Shown: positions 1-9,255 of the stretch, one piece after another | Position numbering within the stretch: the stretch's first letter is position 1 | Layout: each line of letters opens with the position of its first letter | Assembly (NCBI RefSeq): GCF_009733865.1 | Contig: NZ_WOFB01000019.1 | Span: 82,485 to 146,484 of the forward strand | DNA: 64,000 bases | Direction of reading: 5' to 3' | From: Oceanobacillus salinisoli | GTDB taxonomy: Bacteria > Bacillota > Bacilli > Bacillales > Amphibacillaceae | The notes under the pieces: generated by a model | The model's input: only the letters and a program-made list of their open reading frames with translations | Database searches by the model: none | What the model was told of the DNA's origin: nothing | Translations under genes and position numbers: made by a program

Positions 1-184
1 TAAAAGTCATACAAACAATGGGGGTTACTTGGTCCGGGACTGGTAGGGCACGCTACAAGGGGAAAAAAATGGACTTCAGCCAAATGCTGAATGATTGTGG
101 GCTATTCAGGTGCCTGTCACTTCCCGGTTTTTGTCGTTTATTGTCGAAAGAAAGTAGAGGCTATTTATTTATGGTGATTTTAAA

Positions 185-227
185 AATAAAAAAATGCCTT
201 TCAAAAGGAAAATCCTCTTGTAAAGGC
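185..227 (-). terminator. Rho-independent terminator after sarcosine oxidase
   Basis: On the minus strand the two arms GCCTTTACAAGAGGA and TCCTTTTGAAAGGC form an imperfect hairpin followed by a T-rich run. It lies about 150 bases past the sarcosine oxidase stop codon. Positions 1 to about 184 and 228 to 380 hold no convincing gene. Confidence 0.7.
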
Positions 228-380
228 CTCTACAAATCGTCCTGCTGAACCAGGTTATCTATATGTCTAACTTATTATCTATTAGTCTATTCATTCTAAA
301 AATCATTCTTTTGAATGTCAGAAGTGTTTCCCTATGGCAGAATACTTCCCCTTTAGTTCTCCTTTGGCAATAACTTAATT

Positions 381-1559
381 TTAATTTTTTGCTATAGCAG
401 ATTCCTTCAAGCTAGGTCGATCTATACGAAAGATAGAAATGTCATGGTCGGTTTCTCCTGAAATAGCCAGTTGGGATAAAATCTCTCCAACAACACTGGC
501 AAACTTGAATCCATGCCCTGAGAAACCTGCAGCAATGGAAATATGGGGATGTTCTGGATGCTTATCAATAATAAAGTGCTCATCAGGAGTTCGTGTATAC
601 ATACAAATGACCCCTTTCTTCAAGTCACCTGATGCTTCCGGCATAAATTGATCTAAGAACTCACGTATATGTCCTTCATCATTTTCACTAGATCCAAAAT
701 CACGATTTAATGTATCTGGATCGATTGCATCGATATATTCATGCCTTCCAACTTTTACTCCACATCCTCCAAATGTTGGGAATCCATAATAGATTGCCCT
801 TGAACTGCCATTTGGAACTTCAACCATAAACGTTGGGAACGCTTTTGCATCAAACAAGGCTTCATTCGCTTCAAACCAGGCAACAGGCTGACGAGATGGA
901 ACAAGTGGCAAATTAAGACCAAGTTGGGAAGCCAATTTTCCATTCCAGGAACCAGCACTAAGAATTAGCTTATCTCCAGTAAAGGTACCATTTTTGGTAT
1001 TGATCTTCACCGAATCATCATACGTCTCAATATGTTGGACCGGGTCATTCATGGAAAAATCAGCACCATGAAATTCAGCCAATTCTCGATAAGCCTGAAT
1101 ACAGTTTTCACTAAACAAAAACCCTGAATCCGGCTCGTAAAATGCATCGTAGTCATCTGGAACGGTTAAGCCAGGAAACCGCTCCATTAGCTCTGCACCA
1201 GTTAAACGTTCCACATTCAAGTTGTATTCTTTAGCACTTTCGATTGCCTCATCAATGAATGGGGCATTCCCTTTTTGGCCAAAACCAATGGCACCGCTTT
1301 GCACAAATATCTTATGGTGTGTCTCTTTTTCCAATTCATCCCACAATACCTGTGAACGAAGGGCCAGAGGAACATATTCTCGTCCTTCTCCATATGCATG
1401 ACGAATAATTCGGGTTTCACCGTAATGGCTTCCTTGGTCATGTGGCGGATTAAAGGCATCTACTAGTAACACTTTTACTCCTTGTCTAGCTAAATAATAA
1501 CCAGCTGCCATTCCCATTGAACCAGCACCAGCAACAATAACATCATAATGTTTCACCAT
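381..1559 (-). CDS. soxA: Monomeric sarcosine oxidase (N-methyl amino acid oxidase)
   Basis: FAD enzyme that oxidises sarcosine to glycine, formaldehyde and H2O2. The Rossmann motif GAGSMG is at about residues 12-17. The cysteine that carries FAD covalently in bacterial monomeric sarcosine oxidase is present in GVICMYTRTPDEH (Cys about 320), followed by AAGFSGHGFKF near the C-terminus. Length of 392 aa is normal for the family. Two ATGs follow AGGAGG; the second (1559) has the better spacing (6 bases), the first (1562) only 3. It is a separate transcription unit downstream of creatinase, with its own promoter of the shared regulon type and a cre-like site in the leader. N-methyltryptophan oxidase is the closest alternative name, but the creatinase and creatininase neighbours favour sarcosine. 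Confidence 0.93.
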   Translation of the reverse strand: MVKHYDVIVAGAGSMGMAAGYYLARQGVKVLLVDAFNPPHDQGSHYGETRIIRHAYGEGREYVPLALRSQVLWDELEKETHHKIFVQSGAIGFGQKGNAPFIDEAIESAKEYNLNVERLTGAELMERFPGLTVPDDYDAFYEPDSGFLFSENCIQAYRELAEFHGADFSMNDPVQHIETYDDSVKINTKNGTFTGDKLILSAGSWNGKLASQLGLNLPLVPSRQPVAWFEANEALFDAKAFPTFMVEVPNGSSRAIYYGFPTFGGCGVKVGRHEYIDAIDPDTLNRDFGSSENDEGHIREFLDQFMPEASGDLKKGVICMYTRTPDEHFIIDKHPEHPHISIAAGFSGHGFKFASVVGEILSQLAISGETDHDISIFRIDRPSLKESAIAKN

Positions 1560-1606
1560 CATAATCCTCCTCTTATTTTACTTTTACACAATTAAGCCTA
1601 ATTAGG

Positions 1607-1619
1607 TAAGCGTTTTCAT
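1607..1619. promoter_or_regulatory. cre-like site (CcpA) in the sox leader
   Basis: The minus strand reads ATGAAAACGCTTA, close to the catabolite-responsive consensus. It lies about 50 bases before the sox start and downstream of the inferred transcription start, where CcpA could act as a roadblock. Sequence match only. Confidence 0.45.
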
Positions 1620-1708
1620 AACTGTTATTATTTCCCTACCTCACCCCATTCAGAAAGATATCCCTCGGCACCAATCGAATAGTGCTGAAAATTTAATAGC
1701 TTACCTTT

Positions 1709-1762
1709 ATTATACGAGCGATTTATTTTCTTGTATAATGATGGGAAAAGATGTCTCCTATC
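1709..1762 (-). promoter_or_regulatory. Regulon-type promoter of sox: GAT-N7-ATC operator, -35, -10
   Basis: Read on the minus strand: GAT-N7-ATC (1750-1762), ten bases, then ATTATACA with -35 TATACA (1732-1737), a 17-base spacer and -10 TATAAT (1709-1714). The same layout with identical spacing occurs before creatinase, the MHS transporter and fdhA. The dyad would be centred near -54, a usual place for a LysR-type activator. The factor is inferred to be the LysR protein at 8158-9060. Confidence 0.7.
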
Positions 1763-2419
1763 AGTCTTACTGATTATCATTTTTAGTTTATAGAGACCTT
1801 ATCCTAGCCTCTTTTTAGAGTTAAACTATTTTTAAAATTTAGCTTCCAGGTGATATTTAAATCTGTGGTTCTGTCGTTTGGTTGACATTTACCAAAGATT
1901 GGGACAGCGGTTACTCGTCCCACCGAAAAGGTTTGTTGCTTTTTGCAAGGAAACTATATTTCGCATTTGATATAAATCCGGACTAACATTAAGTTATATT
2001 GGAGCAAATCTACTACTGGAGCAGGAATCCTGATATATGAGCGCTCCTCTCCCTTTTATGAGCGAAAATGTTTATTTATGAGCGCTCCCCTCCCTTTTAT
2101 GAGCGGAAATGTTTATTTATGAGCGCTCCCCTCCCTTTTATGAGCGGAAATGTTTATTTATGAGCGCTCCCCTCCCTTTTATGAGCGATAAAACTTATTT
2201 TTCAGTGGCCGAAGTTTATATAAATTCCTAACAACACCCTTTGCTTGATGCCTAGATCAAAGGCTGATAAATATCCTCCAATAGTTGATATAGTAAAATT
2301 ATCGGTCGATACCATCTCCTAATCGTTGAAAAGTTCTGCCTTTTAGTTGATAACCTAAGAAAATACACCACTAGTAAACTAACTAAATGAGCACATAGAG
2401 AATGAAAACTATACAATGA
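1763..2419. other. Intergenic stretch without a gene
   Basis: Apart from the 41-bp tandem repeat listed separately, I see no supported ORF, RNA or mobile element here. The base composition and many stops in all frames fit non-coding DNA. Confidence 0.6.
2037..2190. repeat. 41-bp tandem repeat, about 3.7 copies
   Basis: The unit begins ATGAGCGCTCC, continues with a C/T-rich tract and a second TATGAGCG, and ends in TGTTTATTT. Copies start at 2037, 2078, 2119 and 2160, exactly 41 bases apart, with single-base differences between copies. ATGAGCG occurs twice per unit and GAGCGCTC is itself palindromic. It is not a CRISPR, because there are no unique spacers. Confidence 0.9.
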
Positions 2420-2460
2420 AAAATGGCTCCAATCATGTTTTTTATGATTGGAACCATTTT
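2420..2460 (-). terminator. Terminator after creatinase
   Basis: A long hairpin: AAAATGGCTCCAATCAT pairs with ATGATTGGAACCATTTT across a T-rich loop. It is about 75 bases beyond the creatinase stop. The A and T arms would let it work in both directions. Confidence 0.8.
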
Positions 2461-2533
2461 AAAGTTATTTTGGATAAATATGTGCCGGATTCTTTTCTAT
2501 AATTTCCATTTAACTGGATAAGCGCCAATACAT

Positions 2534-3760
2534 CTATTTTCTAATAATATTATGTTCCGGACCGTACGGGAATTTGGTGATATTCTCAACCCCATCCTCA
2601 GATATAACAAGAATATCATGTTCACGATATCCACCTGCACCAGGCTGTCCCTCTGGAATCATAATCATTGGTTCCATCGAAATAACCATACCCGGTTCCA
2701 GAACCGTTTCTACATCCTCACGTAACTCCAAACCAGCTTCCCGACCATAATAATGACTAAGTACTCCGAAAGAATGCCCATAACCGAATGTACGATTTGG
2801 TAAAAGACCATGCTCCCGATAAATGTCATTTAGCTCAGCAGCAATATCCATACATCTAGCACCAGGTTTTATTAGCTCCTGCCCTCTTTCATGTACCTTT
2901 ACATTTATTTCCCATAATTCCAATTCACGGTCAGTCACATCTTCAAAGAACAACGTGCGCTCAAGTGCTGTATAATAACCAGCAATCATTGGGAAAGTAT
3001 TCAAACTTAAAATATCACCACGTTGTATTTTACGGGATGTTGCCCAGTTATGTGCTCCATCCGTGTTAATACCCGATTGAAACCAAACCCATGTGTCTCT
3101 CAATTCCGCATTTGGATAGGTCCGAGCAATTTCCCGTGTCATTGCTTGTGTCCCATGTAAAGCTACTTCATACTCTGGTACTCCCTCACCAATAGCTTCT
3201 ACCACTGCAGCCCCACCAATATCAGCAATGCGCGCTCCATTTTTAATCAGTTCAATTTCTTCTTGGGATTTGATCATTCGCTGCTTCATCGTTACTTTAG
3301 ACACATCTACTAGTTCGCTATTCGGAAAAGCATCCTGCACTTTTTGTTGCATTTCTAAAGTCAAATGATCATATTCCACACCAAGACGCTGAGGTGAAGA
3401 TCCATTTAATACTTTTTGAACTGCGTATAAAAAGTTATCTTTATTCCAATCTGTATAAACAATGTTGTCACCGAAGCTGCGGCGCCATGGTTGACCAGCA
3501 TCAATATTTGCACTAACCGTATAATGTTTATCCTCTGTTACCACAAGTGCATAGGATCTGCCAAATGTCGTATATAGAAAGTCACTATAATAATTAATAT
3601 TGTGATAGGAAGTAAAAAGCACTGCATCGATTCCCATCTCCACCATGTTGCGGCGTAAAATTCGATTACGATTTTCCATTTCTCCCTTGGAAAAGGTTGG
3701 TTGTACCTTCTCCCCGTTATTAATTGTTTTTGTTCTTTCCAAATCAGTCATCTTTTGCAT
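2534..3760 (-). CDS. Creatinase (creatine amidinohydrolase)
   Basis: Hydrolyses creatine to sarcosine and urea (EC 3.5.3.3). It has the pita-bread M24 fold but no metal requirement. The N-terminal block LFTSYHNINYYSDFLY and PWRRSFGDNIVYTDW are diagnostic of creatinase rather than of proline dipeptidases. The catalytic histidine lies in GINTDGAHNWAT (about residue 237), with the glutamates of the M24 core further on (ALERTLF, SMEPM). Length 408 aa matches the roughly 405-aa family size. A plausible GGGGAT ribosome site precedes the ATG. It has its own promoter of the shared regulon type. No urease is visible in the window to use the urea. Confidence 0.93.
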   Translation of the reverse strand: MQKMTDLERTKTINNGEKVQPTFSKGEMENRNRILRRNMVEMGIDAVLFTSYHNINYYSDFLYTTFGRSYALVVTEDKHYTVSANIDAGQPWRRSFGDNIVYTDWNKDNFLYAVQKVLNGSSPQRLGVEYDHLTLEMQQKVQDAFPNSELVDVSKVTMKQRMIKSQEEIELIKNGARIADIGGAAVVEAIGEGVPEYEVALHGTQAMTREIARTYPNAELRDTWVWFQSGINTDGAHNWATSRKIQRGDILSLNTFPMIAGYYTALERTLFFEDVTDRELELWEINVKVHERGQELIKPGARCMDIAAELNDIYREHGLLPNRTFGYGHSFGVLSHYYGREAGLELREDVETVLEPGMVISMEPMIMIPEGQPGAGGYREHDILVISEDGVENITKFPYGPEHNIIRK

Positions 3761-3860
3761 TTTTATATCCCCTTTCGTTTTTTCGATTTAACCCCTTGAG
3801 GGTATACGATAATCAATGATTTTGATAATCCTTTCCTCCCTTTCTTGCGGTGCAGATATA

Positions 3861-3874
3861 TGAATGCGTTTTCA
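3861..3874. promoter_or_regulatory. cre-like site upstream of creatinase
   Basis: The minus strand reads TGAAAACGCATTCA, a good match to the CcpA consensus. It lies between the inferred creatinase promoter and its start codon. Confidence 0.5.
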
Positions 3875-3923
3875 ATTTTTAGTGGATAACTTAGCAAATG
3901 ATCGGAAATGATTATCTAATTTT

Positions 3924-3977
3924 ATTTTAATAGATAGACGCAATCATGTATAATAGCTAAAAATGATAGTAATTATC
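3924..3977 (-). promoter_or_regulatory. Regulon-type promoter of creatinase
   Basis: On the minus strand: GAT-N7-ATC (3965-3977), N10, ATTATACA with -35 TATACA (3947-3952), 17 bases, -10 TAAAAT (3924-3929). The dyad here also resembles a Fur box (TGATAGTAATTATCA), but the conserved spacing to the promoter shared with three other genes argues for the pathway regulator instead. The rest of 3978-4162 holds nothing I can support. Confidence 0.7.
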
Positions 3978-4162
3978 ATTTTTAAAGATTTCCGGCAAAC
4001 TGAAAGGCCTCCTACTAAAATAATAGATACTGCCAGGTTTTACATAGACTTCCCTTTAAGATGAACCTCTTAATAATTGTACTTGCTCTTTAGTTCTGTA
4101 ACTCGAATAACTTTAAGTACTATATCGGAAAAGAATGATAATTAGTCCAAAATGATATGATT

Positions 4163-4933
4163 TTAAACCTCAACTACAGTAAATTCCTTCTTCAAAAATA
4201 AGACAATGTTGTTCGTAACATCTTCAACAATTAAACGACCTTTTTCAGCTGAACTTGACTTTCCAGTGTATAGGCAACCTGAAGACGGAATGAACGTTTT
4301 TGAAGGCGGAAACCTTTGATAAGTTGGTGGCTGATCAATGCCCTCGTCCGTAATGAGGTCTTCATGTACAAGTTCGGGTGCAAAATACATCATCATGGAT
4401 GTTTCTGTAATTGCTGCATGTTCCATGGCCCACCCCTTAAATTCAACCTCATCAAATATTTTCGGCATCAGTTCAGGTGAAATGTTATCCCACCAATTAG
4501 ATAATAAAATTTTAGGGTATTCTTCTTTTTGATTTCTTAATAAAAGATCGCAAGCTTCAGCTAGGAAGGCATCATTTTCATAATGGCCACTCATTAATAA
4601 AATATTTTTCCATCCATCTTCTATAAATTCTTTCAATACATCATAGACTAAGGAGGTTAAAGTAGTGCCATTTAAATCTACAGTACCAGGAAATAAAGGT
4701 CCGCCTCCACTAGCCGGTTGTGACTTATAGCCATACGTTATCGTTGGCGCAATAACTGCCTTTACTCTCCTTGCAATAGCGTGGCCATAATTTTCCGATA
4801 TAATGGCATCCACCCCTAACGGCAAATGGGGGCCATGTTGTTCGGTAGACCCTATTGGCAAAATAAGAATATGGTCTTTTACCTTTGATTGATATTCCTG
4901 CCATGTCATGTTCCTTATTAGGTTATTTTTCAT
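4163..4933 (-). CDS. crnA: Creatininase (creatinine amidohydrolase)
   Basis: Opens the creatinine ring to give creatine (EC 3.5.2.10); a binuclear-metal enzyme. The family metal ligands can be placed: Glu31 and His33 in STEQHGPHLP, Asp42 in GVDA, His117 and Glu119 in SGHYEND. The 256-aa length is typical. It follows the permease gene by 25 bases on the same strand, so the two are likely cotranscribed, probably with the MHS transporter gene further upstream. Related amidohydrolases of the same superfamily act on other amides, but the adjoining creatinase and sarcosine oxidase make creatinine the obvious substrate. Confidence 0.92.
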   Translation of the reverse strand: MKNNLIRNMTWQEYQSKVKDHILILPIGSTEQHGPHLPLGVDAIISENYGHAIARRVKAVIAPTITYGYKSQPASGGGPLFPGTVDLNGTTLTSLVYDVLKEFIEDGWKNILLMSGHYENDAFLAEACDLLLRNQKEEYPKILLSNWWDNISPELMPKIFDEVEFKGWAMEHAAITETSMMMYFAPELVHEDLITDEGIDQPPTYQRFPPSKTFIPSSGCLYTGKSSSAEKGRLIVEDVTNNIVLFLKKEFTVVEV

Positions 4934-4958
4934 ACATATCCATCTCCTTTTTATATGA

Positions 4959-6359
4959 TTAATTTTGTTTATGAACCATTTCTTCTACACTCTTAGGATT
5001 AGCTGGTATTTCATGACGATCATCGACACCTAAAACATCGAATATTTTTTGGATAACAAAAACTAATACTATTCCTAATAATATACCATTTAAAGGCGGC
5101 AATCCAAATTCAAAAACAGAGCTTACATACGCACCAAGCGTTGCCAATATATATGCAATTAGATTTGAATAACGTACAAACCTAAATTTTATCTCCTCAA
5201 TTCTCGGCATCCCTTTTCTCCAGTTAAACAGATAATCCCCAATAATTAACCCACCAAGAGATGGGACAAATACTCCCAAGAATGAAAGGAACGAAATAAA
5301 TACTTCATATATACCTGTAACTGCCATAATAGAGGCGATAATAAGTCCGCCAATAACAAACGGAACTTTATTCGGCTTGTTAAAAAATTCAGCACCTGCA
5401 ACACCAAAGGAATAGGCTGCAGTTGTATTTGTCGTCCATATATTGAAAATCAGGATGAGCATTGCCATCACAATGATTCCCATTCCCAATAATACCTCTA
5501 CCATATCACTGTTCTGCATGACTAATCCACCTAACATTCCAGACATAGCCATTACGATATTACCTATCATAAACGCTAAAAAAGCTACAATAAAACCTGC
5601 TTTCGGAGTTTTTGCGAACCGGGCCCAGTTAGGTGCTTGGGTGCCTCCGGAAATAAAAGCCCCGATGACGATGGTAATAGCAGCTGCAAAGGAAATTGTT
5701 GTTGTAGGCTCTATTGCTAAAAGTTCACGAATTCCTCCTGCCTGTTCCACACTAACAGCGGGGATCTTATAAACTAAATACAGAAAAGGTGGGATAGAAC
5801 AAAAAGCTACAAACTCCATCCCTTTCGTTCCCCATATAGCGAAGGCTCCCATAAAGAGTGACCAAAAAATCGTGACTGGGACAAAATACGCTTCCAATCC
5901 AAGAGCAGTTGTGAAGACTTTTCCCATATATGCAGCTTGAAATGCATACCAGAACACTTGCGTACCACCTAATATAATACCTGTCCATTTTGAGCCGACC
6001 TTCCCTAAAGTATAACGCGCCAGAAGTATTGTATTAAGCCCCGACTTTGCGGAAATCCAGCATAGCACTCCAACATAAGTAGAGAGGATTATATTTCCTA
6101 TCAATAAAACTTTAATTAAATCTCCAAGCATCATGGATGTTCCTAGGCTAGCTCCGGCTGCCATCGTTGTGACAATAAAAGTAAATCCAAGTAAAACTGC
6201 AAATATGGAAACCCAGCCCTTTCTAGCACTTTTTGGCACATGAGTCAGCGTATAATCAACGTCCACATATTCTTTGGATACACTTCCCTCTAACCTATTC
6301 ACCTCGTCATTTATGGCTACGTCTTTAGTTGCCATCATATCCTCTTTCATTATATTCAC
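4959..6359 (-). CDS. NCS1-family permease (CodB-like), probable creatinine uptake
   Basis: About twelve membrane helices of the cytosine/purine NCS1 type, with the helix-1 region GFTFIVTTMAAGASLGTSM and the conserved GTQAPNWARF segment. Length 466 aa. The start may be GTG at 6359 or the ATG three codons on; a weak AAGGATG site precedes them. The gene sits between the MHS transporter and creatininase on the same strand. Known creatinine-utilisation clusters in other bacteria carry CodB-like permeases, so import of creatinine is inferred. Cytosine itself remains possible, but no cytosine deaminase is nearby. Confidence 0.82.
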   Translation of the reverse strand: MNIMKEDMMATKDVAINDEVNRLEGSVSKEYVDVDYTLTHVPKSARKGWVSIFAVLLGFTFIVTTMAAGASLGTSMMLGDLIKVLLIGNIILSTYVGVLCWISAKSGLNTILLARYTLGKVGSKWTGIILGGTQVFWYAFQAAYMGKVFTTALGLEAYFVPVTIFWSLFMGAFAIWGTKGMEFVAFCSIPPFLYLVYKIPAVSVEQAGGIRELLAIEPTTTISFAAAITIVIGAFISGGTQAPNWARFAKTPKAGFIVAFLAFMIGNIVMAMSGMLGGLVMQNSDMVEVLLGMGIIVMAMLILIFNIWTTNTTAAYSFGVAGAEFFNKPNKVPFVIGGLIIASIMAVTGIYEVFISFLSFLGVFVPSLGGLIIGDYLFNWRKGMPRIEEIKFRFVRYSNLIAYILATLGAYVSSVFEFGLPPLNGILLGIVLVFVIQKIFDVLGVDDRHEIPANPKSVEEMVHKQN

Positions 6360-6375
6360 ATCCTTAAACAGATTT

Positions 6376-6389
6376 TGGAAGCGTTAACA
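6376..6389. promoter_or_regulatory. cre-like site before the NCS1 permease
   Basis: The minus strand reads TGTTAACGCTTCCA, fitting the CcpA core TG-N4-CG-N4-CA. It lies 17 bases before the permease start. Confidence 0.4.
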
Positions 6390-6516
6390 AAAGTGCCAAT
6401 TCCCAATGTCCCTGCTTTGCCCACCACTCCCTTGTCTGTAGGTTTATTTAGCCAAATGATAGAAAGTCCGGTTTCATCCAAAATCAATACAACGATTTAT
6501 TCGATCATCATTTGTT

Positions 6517-7827
6517 TCAGTCGGATCTTAGCGGCTGATTTACCGTTTCCTTTGTCCAAAAGAGGGATACAAAGGCAATTACGGCTGCACCCATTAGATA
6601 AAAAGCTGGTGCATATGTGTTATGTGTAATCGAAATCAGAAAAGTTGCTACGAACGGTGCAGTCCCACCAAAGAGGGCGTTACTAGTATTAAAGGATAGG
6701 GCAAAGCCACTATAGCGGGCATTTGTCGGAAACATTTCTGACAAAAAGGTAGCAAGTACCCCGTCATTTCCCGCCAATATTGCACCAAGCAGAATTTGCG
6801 CTAATATAGCGAATACGCCACCCCAAGAAAGCATCATAAAAATCGGATAGGTCAGTAAAATAAATAGTAAACATGCAGAAATTAATACAGGCTTTCTTCC
6901 TACTCTGTCGGCCAACATTCCTATTAACGGTAGGAACAACACATAAGATGCCAATGACAAGATTGTCGTCAAAATAGATGCAACACTGTTAAATCCTAAT
7001 TCCTTAGAAAGATAAGTTGGCATATAAGTTAAAATAATGTAAAATCCAACAGCATTAAGGGAAACCACTCCAACTGCAGCTAAAATCTCTCTCCAATTTG
7101 TTTTAATTCCACTTAGCATAGGTGATTTTTCTTCCGTTTCCATCTCTTTTTCCATCTCTTTAAAGAGGTCTGGATCCTCTAGCTTCAAACGTATAAACAA
7201 GGCAAATAACCCAAGCGGACCCGATAAAAGAAATGGGATACGCCATCCCCAACTGTGTAATGCCTCATGCGACAGGTTAAACTCCAAAAGTGAGGCAGTA
7301 ACAGCTCCAAGCAATAAGCCTGCTGCGGTACTAGCAGGTACCATACTAACTAAGAGTCCTCTATTCGAATCCGGAGCATGCTCGGCAATAAATACAGATG
7401 CACCAGCATATTCACCTGATGCAGAAAAACCTTGAGCAAGACGACAAATTAGGAGTAATAATGGAGCCAAAATACCAATTGACGCATAACTTGGAATCAA
7501 CCCAATAGTAAATGTTGCAAGTGACATAATAATTACGGTAAGTATTAAAACTTTTCTTCTTCCCAATTTGTCCCCATAATAGCCCCAAATCACCCCTCCC
7601 AGAGGGCGTACGATAAAGGAAACAGCAAATACTGCAAATGTAGCCAATAACGCTACTGTCGGATTACTTGATGCAAAAAATACGGCAGATATAATAGTAG
7701 CCAAATAAGCATATGTTGCATAATCAAACCATTCAATAAAATTTCCAATTGCTGCACCGAATACCGTTTTCTTTAACCCTGTAACGGGATACTTCACGTC
7801 ACTTCCAATCTTTTTTTCCAACACCAT
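6517..7827 (-). CDS. MHS-family major facilitator (ProP/KgtP-like) transporter
   Basis: Metabolite:H+ symporter with twelve predicted helices, 436 aa. The MHS signature is clear: GNFIEWFDYATY in helix 1, RPLGGVIWGYYGDKLGRRK in loop 2-3 and QGFSASGEYAGASVF in helix 4-5. GAGGTG precedes the ATG. The gene is divergent from the LysR regulator and is first in a likely three-gene unit with the permease (157 bases on) and creatininase. Family members carry betaine, proline or organic acids; here creatine or sarcosine is a reasonable guess from context only. Confidence 0.85.
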   Translation of the reverse strand: MVLEKKIGSDVKYPVTGLKKTVFGAAIGNFIEWFDYATYAYLATIISAVFFASSNPTVALLATFAVFAVSFIVRPLGGVIWGYYGDKLGRRKVLILTVIIMSLATFTIGLIPSYASIGILAPLLLLICRLAQGFSASGEYAGASVFIAEHAPDSNRGLLVSMVPASTAAGLLLGAVTASLLEFNLSHEALHSWGWRIPFLLSGPLGLFALFIRLKLEDPDLFKEMEKEMETEEKSPMLSGIKTNWREILAAVGVVSLNAVGFYIILTYMPTYLSKELGFNSVASILTTILSLASYVLFLPLIGMLADRVGRKPVLISACLLFILLTYPIFMMLSWGGVFAILAQILLGAILAGNDGVLATFLSEMFPTNARYSGFALSFNTSNALFGGTAPFVATFLISITHNTYAPAFYLMGAAVIAFVSLFWTKETVNQPLRSD

Positions 7828-7864
7828 TTAGAAATAGCACCTCGCTTTATCCAGTTTGTTTTCT

Positions 7865-7878
7865 CGATAACGTTTACA
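7865..7878. promoter_or_regulatory. Weak cre-like site before the MHS transporter
   Basis: The minus strand reads TGTAAACGTTATCG, which differs from the CcpA consensus at the final base. It lies about 40 bases before the start codon. Confidence 0.35.
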
Positions 7879-8009
7879 TTTTTAAGAATGTTTTTTCTTC
7901 CAGCAGGTCCCTCCTTTCAATCAAGCATAATGGGGAACATAATACTATATAAATTACTATTTTCCCTTAAAACTTTTTAACTATTTTAACTTGTTTAATA
8001 TTTGAAAAT

Positions 8010-8063
8010 ATTATAAAATAAAACTGCTTTCATGTATAATGACTAGAAAAGATGGCTAATATC
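8010..8063 (-). promoter_or_regulatory. Regulon-type promoter of the MHS transporter operon
   Basis: On the minus strand: GAT-N7-ATC (8051-8063), N10, ATTATACA with -35 TATACA (8033-8038), 17 bases, -10 TATAAT (8010-8015). It lies between the divergent lysR and transporter genes, so the same site could also mediate autoregulation of lysR. Confidence 0.72.
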
Positions 8064-8157
8064 ACGGAAACTGAATGGATATCGTTAAAAAATGGCAGCA
8101 ACCAGTTTAGTTAGTTGAAGGAAGCTCATAAAGTGCTATTATTATGGAGGGGTGGAA

Positions 8158-9060
8158 ATGGAAATTAAGGACTTGCTTATTTTTCAAAGTGTAGCTCGAA
8201 ATGGTAGTATTAGTAAAGCAGCAGAGGAACTTTGTTATGTTCAATCACATGTAACTGCTCGAATCAAATCATTAGAATCACATTTGCAAACACAACTATT
8301 TCATCGCCATAGCCGAGGAACTACATTAAATTCGGAAGGAAAAAAACTCCTAGCCTACACTGAAAAAATTTTATTCATGCTGGATAATATGACCGAGGCA
8401 TTTCAGGATTCGGACAGTCCTTCAGGCACCCTTGAAATTGGGACGGTTGAAACAGTAATGAAACTTCCAACGATTTTATCCGCCTATCACCGAAATTACC
8501 CCAAAGTTGATCTATCACTCCGAACGGGTGTCAGCGAGGAACTTATCGGTCAAGTTTTACAATGTAAGCTTGATGGTGCGTTCGTCACTGGTTTTGGTAA
8601 ACACCCTGATATGGAGCAAGTGGAAGTTTTTCAAGAAAAGTTAGTATTAATTTCCGATAATCAGGAAGCTGATTTTAACGATTTAAAAAATAAACCCCTT
8701 TTGGTTTTCAATTCGGGTTGCAGTTACCGGGAACGACTAGTAGAATGGCTTCGTGATGAGGGAGTAATTAACCCGAAGGTCATGGAATTCGGCACATTGG
8801 AAACCATTTTGGGCAGTGTTATATCTGGTCTTGGGATTAGTCTTATCCCGCAATCAACCGTTAATAAATTAGAATTAATGGGAGCAATCCAGTGTCATGA
8901 AATCCCGCCTAATTACAGTAATATTTCAACCGTGTTTATTCGGCGCGCAGACTCCTATCTAACCAATACAATGGAAAAGTTCATTGAAACTATAAATGAA
9001 TATAAAAATAATATCCACCGCCCGGCTATTGAACCCATTTTTAACGTTCTTTCATCGTAA
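8158..9060 (+). CDS. LysR-family regulator of the creatinine island
   Basis: 300 aa with an N-terminal winged helix-turn-helix (about residues 1-60: VARNGSISKAAEELCYVQSHVTARI) and a periplasmic-binding-like effector domain. The ATG at 8158 has GGAGG seven bases upstream; an in-frame GTG at 8152 lies on the ribosome site and is less likely. It is divergent from the transporter-permease-creatininase unit. Four promoters in the neighbourhood share a dyad placed as expected for a LysR activator, so this is the best candidate regulator. The effector is not known; creatinine, creatine or sarcosine would fit. Confidence 0.88.
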   Translation: MEIKDLLIFQSVARNGSISKAAEELCYVQSHVTARIKSLESHLQTQLFHRHSRGTTLNSEGKKLLAYTEKILFMLDNMTEAFQDSDSPSGTLEIGTVETVMKLPTILSAYHRNYPKVDLSLRTGVSEELIGQVLQCKLDGAFVTGFGKHPDMEQVEVFQEKLVLISDNQEADFNDLKNKPLLVFNSGCSYRERLVEWLRDEGVINPKVMEFGTLETILGSVISGLGISLIPQSTVNKLELMGAIQCHEIPPNYSNISTVFIRRADSYLTNTMEKFIETINEYKNNIHRPAIEPIFNVLSS

Positions 9061-9167
9061 GTAGTTTCCTGTATAAATTACTCAGGTAAGGTTCCATTAT
9101 GACCAGTATACATTATGAGGTTTATTTCAACACATAGATTGAATGTTCAACAAAACATAATCGAGTA

Positions 9168-9190
9168 GGTGGAGGTCACTTACCTCCACC
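9168..9190 (+). terminator. Hairpin after lysR
   Basis: Perfect 9-bp stem GGTGGAGGT / ACCTCCACC with a CACTT loop, about 110 bases after the lysR stop. There is no strong T-run, so terminator function is only probable. Confidence 0.4.
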
Positions 9191-9255
9191 TCTCACACCA
9201 CAGATAAGTATTTCACCTCTCCATGTCTTCACATCATTTACTTTATTTTCCCTTT

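Noticed and set aside
18..248. A 76-codon plus-strand ORF at the left edge
   Set aside because: Low-complexity, no good ribosome site, and its 3' part is the hairpin that terminates the sox transcript.
2037..2190. CRISPR-like array
   Set aside because: The period is constant and the whole unit is repeated, so there are no unique spacers; no cas genes are nearby.
3964..3978. Fur box upstream of creatinase
   Set aside because: TGATAGTAATTATCA resembles one, but the position and spacing match the pathway operator found before three other genes, and no iron gene is near.
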